Shown here one piece after another: positions 7,655 to 11,268 of a DNA stretch of 11,268 nt. The stretch is from Bacteroidales bacterium (GTDB lineage Bacteria > Bacteroidota > Bacteroidia > Bacteroidales > UBA10428), in the NCBI GenBank assembly GCA_016938095.1, contig JAFGVG010000399.1, positions 1 through 11,268 on the forward strand. Direction: 5' to 3'. Position numbers and translations under genes: made by a program. A model generated the notes under the pieces. That model did not search any database. It saw only the letters and a program-made list of their open reading frames with translations, and had not been told where the DNA came from. Numbering within the stretch: the first letter of the stretch is position 1; each line of letters opens with the position of its first letter.

Positions 7655-9100
7655 TCAGGGCTGATCTTCGGCAATAGGCACCAGTCGCACTATTTTACCC
7701 GGATTTTCGATGGCCACATAAACCAGGCCATCCGGACTCATGACCACGTTTCTGACACGTCCTATCCCCTCAAGCAGTCTTTCGCGGTGCATTACTGCGT
7801 GCCCGTTGATCACCACCCTTTCGAGGTACTGGAACCGGAGCGAACCCACCAGCATATTATTGCGCCAGTTTCTGAAACGGTCGCCCGTGACAAAAATGGT
7901 TCCGCAGGGTGCAATGGAAGGTGTCCAGTAAAAAATCGGTTGTTCAAGGCCTTCCTTTTCGGTTAGTTCAGTCAGTATAGTGCCATCGTAATTAATGCCG
8001 TAAGAAATAACAGGCCAGCCGTAATTCTTTCCCGGTTTCACCAGGTTAATCTCATCGCCTCCTTTAGGGCCATGTTCTGTTACCCATATTTCACCAGTAA
8101 CCGGGTGAATGACAGTTCCCTGGGGATTTCGGTGGCCATAACTGTAAATGGAGGGTAAGGCACCGGGGATGTTAACAAACGGGTTATCAGGCGGTATGGT
8201 ACCATCGTCATTAATACGATGGATTTTGCCATTGGCATTGTCGAGTTTTTGCGGAAAGTCGAAATGCTGTCCCCTTTCTCCAATGCCGAAGAAAAGATGA
8301 CCCTTACCATCGAAAGCCAGTTTACAGCCAAAGTGATGACCCCGGTCGGTATCCGGGATTCCTTTGAACAGCACCTGCTGATCTGCAAGTTTATTGCCCT
8401 CCAGCCTGGCCCGCATAATGGCCGTATTGCCAATTCGTTTGTTGCTGGTGGTATTCAGTGCCGAATAGGCGATGTAAATCCAGCCGTTCTGTTCATAATC
8501 GGGATGCAATGCCAGGTCAAGCAGTCCACCCTGTCCGAATGCCATAATTGGCGGTAAACCTTCAATGGGAGGCGACAGCTTGCCATCTGAAAAAGTGTGT
8601 AACGTACCAGCCCGCTCAGAGATCAGCAGGTCACCGTTGGGAAGGAAAGCCAGTCCCCAGGGCACGTTCAGTCCAGAGACCACCGTGTCCACTACAAAAC
8701 GCTGAACCTCCGATTCAATCACGCCTCCAGGTGTAACTGCAGGTTTGAGTTTGCTTTTGTCTTCGGGAACACCCCTTTTAACATAAACTGCCAGCGCTTC
8801 GATTTCGTCGTCAGTGAAAGCTTTCTGAAACGCGGGCATGCCAATGTCTTCGATACCATATTTGATGCTCTTGATAACGGAAGCATTCCCCTCTTCTTCC
8901 ATCCAGGCTTTGGCAGCAAACTTCTCCAGGTTATCGCCATGGCATCCGGCGCAGTAATTCTGATAATTCAGTGCAGCCGGGTTAACTTCCTTTACCTGTT
9001 CAGGTGCAGGAGCGCACCGGAATGCATTCAGGGTAACCAGCAAAATACCAACCGGCAAAACCAATCCGGCCATCATCAACACTTTGTTTTTAGTTTGCAT
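7655..9100 (-). CDS. Cytochrome c-fused PQQ-dependent aldose sugar dehydrogenase
   Basis: The 481-residue protein has an N-terminal hydrophobic segment (7-27), a cytochrome c domain (about 40-110; haem motif C50-A-G-C53-H54, axial Met candidate M88 in IGMPAF) and a GSDH/Asd (YliI-like) propeller (about 135-478). Family landmarks are VPWGLAFLPNG (146-156), GQGGLLDLALHPDY (189-202), the probable catalytic histidine H256 in RGHHFG, SYGHRNPQG with R324, and EHGPKGGDEINLVKPGKNYGWP (342-363). Such enzymes oxidise aldose sugars in the periplasm with PQQ and Ca2+; the fused haem would pass electrons onward to the respiratory chain. C29 follows the hydrophobic segment, but arginine at -1 does not fit a lipobox, so it is probably membrane-anchored or cleaved by signal peptidase I. 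The start is the ATG at 9100. The gene is first of a likely two-gene operon with the TonB receptor. The substrate cannot be told from sequence, and a different hydroxy compound is possible. Confidence 0.9.
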   Translation of the reverse strand: MQTKNKVLMMAGLVLPVGILLVTLNAFRCAPAPEQVKEVNPAALNYQNYCAGCHGDNLEKFAAKAWMEEEGNASVIKSIKYGIEDIGMPAFQKAFTDDEIEALAVYVKRGVPEDKSKLKPAVTPGGVIESEVQRFVVDTVVSGLNVPWGLAFLPNGDLLISERAGTLHTFSDGKLSPPIEGLPPIMAFGQGGLLDLALHPDYEQNGWIYIAYSALNTTSNKRIGNTAIMRARLEGNKLADQQVLFKGIPDTDRGHHFGCKLAFDGKGHLFFGIGERGQHFDFPQKLDNANGKIHRINDDGTIPPDNPFVNIPGALPSIYSYGHRNPQGTVIHPVTGEIWVTEHGPKGGDEINLVKPGKNYGWPVISYGINYDGTILTELTEKEGLEQPIFYWTPSIAPCGTIFVTGDRFRNWRNNMLVGSLRFQYLERVVINGHAVMHRERLLEGIGRVRNVVMSPDGLVYVAIENPGKIVRLVPIAEDQP

Positions 9101-9254
9101 GGTGTATCAGGATTTCAGGATTACACGAAGTATTAACCATTAAAAGGAAATTTTGTTCTTGATTGTACAACGGATTGATGAAAGTACAAGTTATGAAAAA
9201 ACAATGGAGAATCAATAAAATATTCAATCTTCATTTATTGGTAATTGACTGCTA

Positions 9255-9289
9255 ATAGCCACAAAATTAAGCTCATGGCAAGTGGCTAT
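9255..9289. repeat. Inverted repeat ATAGCCAC/GTGGCTAT in the divergent gap
   Basis: Perfect 8-bp arms (9255-9262 and 9282-9289) enclose 19 bases. No T-run follows on either strand, so a terminator is unlikely. It lies in the 276-bp gap (9101-9376) between the dehydrogenase gene and the membrane-protein operon and could be a regulator site or a small hairpin. Apart from this and the promoter and operators near 9309-9350, I see nothing convincing in the gap. The minus-strand gene has no good match to TAnnTTTG. Confidence 0.35.
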
Positions 9290-9308
9290 GTAAATAACCT
9301 TAAAAATA

Positions 9309-9340
9309 TTTGGTTTGTATTACAAACTTGATTAAGTTTG
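9309..9340 (+). promoter_or_regulatory. Bacteroidota promoter of the membrane protein-HTH_34-lipoprotein operon
   Basis: A -33 element TTTG (9309-9312) is followed after 20 bases by TAAGTTTG (9333-9340), a perfect match to the -7 consensus TAnnTTTG. The spacing is as expected for the phylum's principal sigma factor. The predicted transcription start is near 9347, giving a leader of about 30 bases to the ATG at 9377. Two palindromic operator candidates overlap this promoter. Confidence 0.65.
9313..9327. promoter_or_regulatory. Candidate operator 1, palindrome in the promoter spacer
   Basis: GTTTGTATTACAAAC is a perfect palindrome of two 7-bp arms around a central T. It occupies most of the spacer between the -33 and -7 elements, so a bound protein would block polymerase. 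It shares the GTTTG-N5-CAAAC form with the second site. The HTH_34 regulator encoded in the operon is the likeliest ligand, which is inference. Confidence 0.6.
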
Positions 9341-9350
9341 TATCGCAAAC
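9336..9350. promoter_or_regulatory. Candidate operator 2, overlapping the -7 box and start site
   Basis: GTTTGTATCGCAAAC has 5-bp arms GTTTG/CAAAC and shares its first eight bases with operator 1. Its centre is 23 bp from that of operator 1, about two helical turns, so two dimers could sit on the same face. It covers the TTTG of the -7 box and the predicted transcription start. Confidence 0.6.
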
Positions 9351-9376
9351 TAGTTTTACACATTAAATCGACACCC

Positions 9377-9988
9377 ATGAAACCAAACGAATCAACATCA
9401 GCATCATTCGATGAACAACAATCGCTTCAGGTGATCCAGGAAATGATACAGGTTTCGCAAAAGAAACTGAAAAATGATGGTATCCTTTTCATCATCTGGG
9501 GATGGTCGATGTTCTTCAATTATGCATACAACTACCTGCTGGGATTTGTTGTACTTCCCTACCCGCTGAAAAAAGCATTTGATTATGCCGGTAATGCCTT
9601 AGCAATTGTTATTATTGCCTATAGCCTGTATTATATACTGAAGCAACGAAAGAAGGTCCAGACCTATATCGGAATTTCTTTGAGGTACGTCTGGTTCTCC
9701 CTGATTGCATGCCTTGTGCTGACCAGCCTGATTATCCATAACGTACTGCATGCAACCAATTTCGAACTGCAGCATCCCATTTTTATGATGTTCATTGCTT
9801 TTGCAACGGTAATTACAGGTGGAATACTCCGCTACCGGATGATTATTTTCGGGGGAATCATTTTTGGCATACTGGCCTATATATGTTCCTATATTGATCT
9901 GCGCGAGCAATTGATCCTGGAAGCCATCGCATGGCTTATTGCCTTTATTATCCCGGGGCACCTGCTGTATGCCAAAAGAAAAAACTAA
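9377..9988 (+). CDS. Six-helix inner-membrane protein paired with an HTH_34 regulator
   Basis: The frame begins at a TTG (9338) that lies inside the promoter, so I use ATG 9377, giving 203 residues. An N-terminal amphipathic stretch (about 12-33, EQQSLQVIQEMIQVSQKKLK) precedes six hydrophobic segments at about 36-60, 70-88, 104-124, 134-152, 154-172 and 180-198. A WGW motif (41-43) begins the first helix region, and the tail is basic (YAKRKN). I recall this family as a common hypothetical membrane protein in Bacteroidota that sits beside a small winged-helix regulator; I know of no assigned function. No transporter or enzyme motif is visible. It is the first gene of a three-gene operon: the regulator ATG lies 20 bp inside its 3' end, which suggests coupled translation. 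Expression is probably repressed at the twin operators upstream. A role in sensing or handling a membrane stress is only a guess. Confidence 0.85.
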   Translation: MKPNESTSASFDEQQSLQVIQEMIQVSQKKLKNDGILFIIWGWSMFFNYAYNYLLGFVVLPYPLKKAFDYAGNALAIVIIAYSLYYILKQRKKVQTYIGISLRYVWFSLIACLVLTSLIIHNVLHATNFELQHPIFMMFIAFATVITGGILRYRMIIFGGIIFGILAYICSYIDLREQLILEAIAWLIAFIIPGHLLYAKRKN

Positions 9989-10310
9989 AGCGATGTTCAA
10001 CGATCTCGATCCTGTTTTGCATTCACAGGTAAGACTTGCGGTTATGACACTGCTGATTGGCGTTAAAACTGCAGATTTTGGCTTCCTCCTTGAAAGCATC
10101 AAGACCACCAAGGGAAATTTAAGTTTTCAGCTGACCAAACTGAAAGAAGCCGGATACATCAACATTTTGAAATCATTCAAAGGTAATTATCCCTTAACCA
10201 CCTGTGCCATTACCGAAAAAGGAATTCGCGCCTATGAAACATATGTACAAGCCATGGAAACTTATTTTAAAGAATTCCGAGAAAAACATAAACAAAATGG
10301 AAATAATTAA
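9969..10310 (+). CDS. Winged-helix HTH_34 transcriptional regulator
   Basis: This 113-residue single-domain DNA-binding protein matches the HTH_34 pattern: LDPVLHSQVRLAVMTLL (13-29), then ADFGFLLESIKTTKGNLSFQLTKLKEAGYI, with the recognition helix at about 48-60, and the wing K-S-F-K-G-N-Y-P-L-T-T with the following strand (68-82). A C-terminal helix (84-107, ITEKGIRAYETYVQAMETYFKEFREKH) probably makes the dimer. HTH_34 proteins are related to MarR/ArsR-type repressors and commonly have no ligand domain. The ATG at 9969 overlaps the membrane gene by 20 bp; an in-frame ATG at 9993, 4 bp after that stop, would give 105 residues and is also possible. Neither has a Shine-Dalgarno site. I infer that it binds the GTTTG-N5-CAAAC palindromes and represses its own operon. 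Confidence 0.9.
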   Translation: MPKEKTKAMFNDLDPVLHSQVRLAVMTLLIGVKTADFGFLLESIKTTKGNLSFQLTKLKEAGYINILKSFKGNYPLTTCAITEKGIRAYETYVQAMETYFKEFREKHKQNGNN

Positions 10311-10345
10311 GAATTGACCATAAATTACAATTTAAAACAAAAAAC

Positions 10346-10939
10346 ATGAAAACTTACTGCCTGATTGTCTTAACCTTCCTTGCACTTGCCTCGTGCAAAA
10401 CCAAAACCAACGAGAATGTACAAAAGGTCTCTTTTGGAATCTATGAAACCATTTATCCTTCAGATTTGCCAGCTACATTATCGGATTCACTGTCTGTAAT
10501 GCATATCCGTACTGCAACAGAGGCCGAAGAACCAATAATCGGGTACATAAAATCTGATTCATTAGCTTTTCTCAATGATTTTATGTCAAACACCTGCAAA
10601 CTTTTGAATACCGCATATACAGTTGATAGCGATAGCATTTACCATGCTGTAGTAGCTGTAAAACCTGTAGCTGTAATGAGCCTTTCGACCATCAAAAAAA
10701 CAAAAGCGGATGGTAACGGAGTAGTCCTCGTTTTCAATATGGAAGGAGCTAACCTGTTTGCTAAAATAACGCGGCATAATGCAGGAAAAGCCATCGCTTT
10801 TGTTGTAGAAAACCAGGTATATTCCCTGCCGGTTGTTAATGCAGAAATAAGGGATGGCCGGGCCTTGATTGGTAACCTGGAAAGTGAAACACTGGCAACA
10901 GCGCTTTCTGAATCCATCAATGCCAGCCTCCCGAAATGA
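10346..10939 (+). CDS. Lipoprotein resembling the SecD/SecDF periplasmic P1 domain
   Basis: The 197-residue product has a clear lipoprotein signal (MKTYCLIVLTFLALASC, lipobox LASC, lipidated C17). Residues about 126-197 follow the SecD P1-head pattern: VVLVFNMEGANLFAKITRHNAGKAIAFVV, VYSLPVVNAEI, then a G-x-x-L-I-G-N strand and a helix ending in LP, as in SecD's F-x-x-x-G-x-x-x-F-x-x-I-T-x-x-N-x-G-K and S-A-P-x-I. The N-terminal FGIYETIYPSDLP (30-42) also recalls the FWETYE stretch of Bacteroidota SecDF P1. In SecDF, P1 binds or pulls preproteins at the periplasmic face. Here there are no transmembrane helices, so it cannot drive export by itself. It could act as a chaperone-like or competing partner, or be a domain reused for something else. 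It lies 35 bp behind the regulator gene and probably shares its promoter. The similarity is by eye. Confidence 0.75.
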   Translation: MKTYCLIVLTFLALASCKTKTNENVQKVSFGIYETIYPSDLPATLSDSLSVMHIRTATEAEEPIIGYIKSDSLAFLNDFMSNTCKLLNTAYTVDSDSIYHAVVAVKPVAVMSLSTIKKTKADGNGVVLVFNMEGANLFAKITRHNAGKAIAFVVENQVYSLPVVNAEIRDGRALIGNLESETLATALSESINASLPK

Positions 10940-11143
10940 AACGTCCATGAAAAATGAACAGATGAAATAGTTATAAACTGGAATTGAAAGTAATAAGGCA
11001 ACCAATACAAAAATCATATAGAATTCGTCTACTTTTTGCATTGGGGTTATTTTACTAAATTGCGAACGAACGCTACGTTTTTTAATGCTAAAATGGATGG
11101 TTACAAGAGACGAATCATTTCAGAGAACAAATAGATCAATCAC

Positions 11144-11268
11144 ATGGGACAGGTGAAAATTTTCGGATTGAAAAAAGCGCTTCATTTAAACAGGGAAAAA
11201 ATGTCGGAGGTCGTACACTCCTGTATTGTCGACGGGTTAAAGTTTCCGGCTGATAAAAAGTTCCAGCG
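11144..11268 (+). CDS. Tautomerase_2-family protein, N-terminal fragment
   Basis: From ATG 11144 the frame is open to the window edge (41 residues seen). The start MGQVKIFGLKKAL, then LNREKMSEVVHSCIVDGLKFPADKKFQR, matches my memory of the Tautomerase_2 family, whose members begin MGQVKIYG and carry LS-x-x-IHSC and a P-x-DKRF-H-RF motif. The classical 4-oxalocrotonate tautomerase catalytic Pro2 is replaced by Gly here, as I recall for this subgroup, so the activity is unknown. The 204-bp gap before it (10940-11143) has no convincing promoter or terminator. Weak -7-like sequences occur near 11030-11038 and 11074-11081, each one base or one spacing off consensus. Confidence 0.75.
   Translation, partial: MGQVKIFGLKKALHLNREKMSEVVHSCIVDGLKFPADKKFQ

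Noticed and set aside
9193..9255. A 20-codon frame (MKKQWRINKIF...) in the divergent gap
   Set aside because: It is too short to support, with no ribosome binding site and no promoter at the right place; AT-rich DNA gives such frames by chance.
9599..10111. A 170-codon minus-strand frame opposite the membrane protein and regulator genes
   Set aside because: It has no recognisable family pattern and lies fully opposite two well-supported genes.
10586..11041. A 151-codon minus-strand frame opposite the lipoprotein gene
   Set aside because: The start looks faintly hydrophobic, but the body is antisense to the lipoprotein, which has a clear lipobox and domain pattern.

Overview
The window looks like chromosomal DNA from a member of the Bacteroidota, probably a free-living or environmental one. 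Four things point there: a type IX secretion (T9SS, type A) C-terminal sorting tail with BACON domains, perfect matches to the Bacteroidota -7 promoter box TAnnTTTG, a TPR sensor/LytTR response-regulator pair, and an HTH_34 regulator encoded behind a six-helix membrane protein. I see no transposase, phage gene, tRNA, rRNA or CRISPR array.

Layout. (1) Positions 1-1353 hold a divergent pair: the start of an exported TPR protein on the minus strand, which runs off the window and is probably the sensor half of a TPR histidine kinase, and a REC-LytTR response regulator on the plus strand. (2) Positions 1501-2634 encode a secreted two-component-regulator-type beta-propeller (Reg_prop repeats) without a kinase. 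The gap before it carries a 7-bp direct repeat at a 21-bp period, the geometry of a LytTR binding site. (3) Positions 2744-5461 encode a 905-residue secreted protein: 14 YCF48/BNR-like propeller blades, two recently duplicated BACON domains and a T9SS sorting domain. (4) On the minus strand, 9100 to 5519, a cytochrome c-PQQ sugar dehydrogenase fusion is followed by a TonB-dependent receptor, probably one operon. The plug of the receptor resembles FecA/YncD(PqqU), so uptake of PQQ, the cofactor of the enzyme next door, is a testable idea. (5) On the plus strand, 9377-10939, three tightly spaced genes encode a six-helix membrane protein, a small winged-helix HTH_34 regulator that overlaps it, and a lipoprotein that resembles the periplasmic P1 domain of SecD/SecDF without any translocase. 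(6) Positions 11144-11268 are the start of a Tautomerase_2-family protein.

The strongest candidate for an undescribed system is the third block. Two GTTTG-N5-CAAAC palindromes, 23 bp centre to centre, lie inside and across a near-consensus Bacteroidota promoter ahead of the three genes. This is what an autorepressed operon would look like. Its products (a membrane protein, a winged-helix repressor and a detached SecD-P1-like lipoprotein) suggest a self-controlled envelope module of unknown purpose. All functions are read from sequence patterns and memory of families; no search was run.
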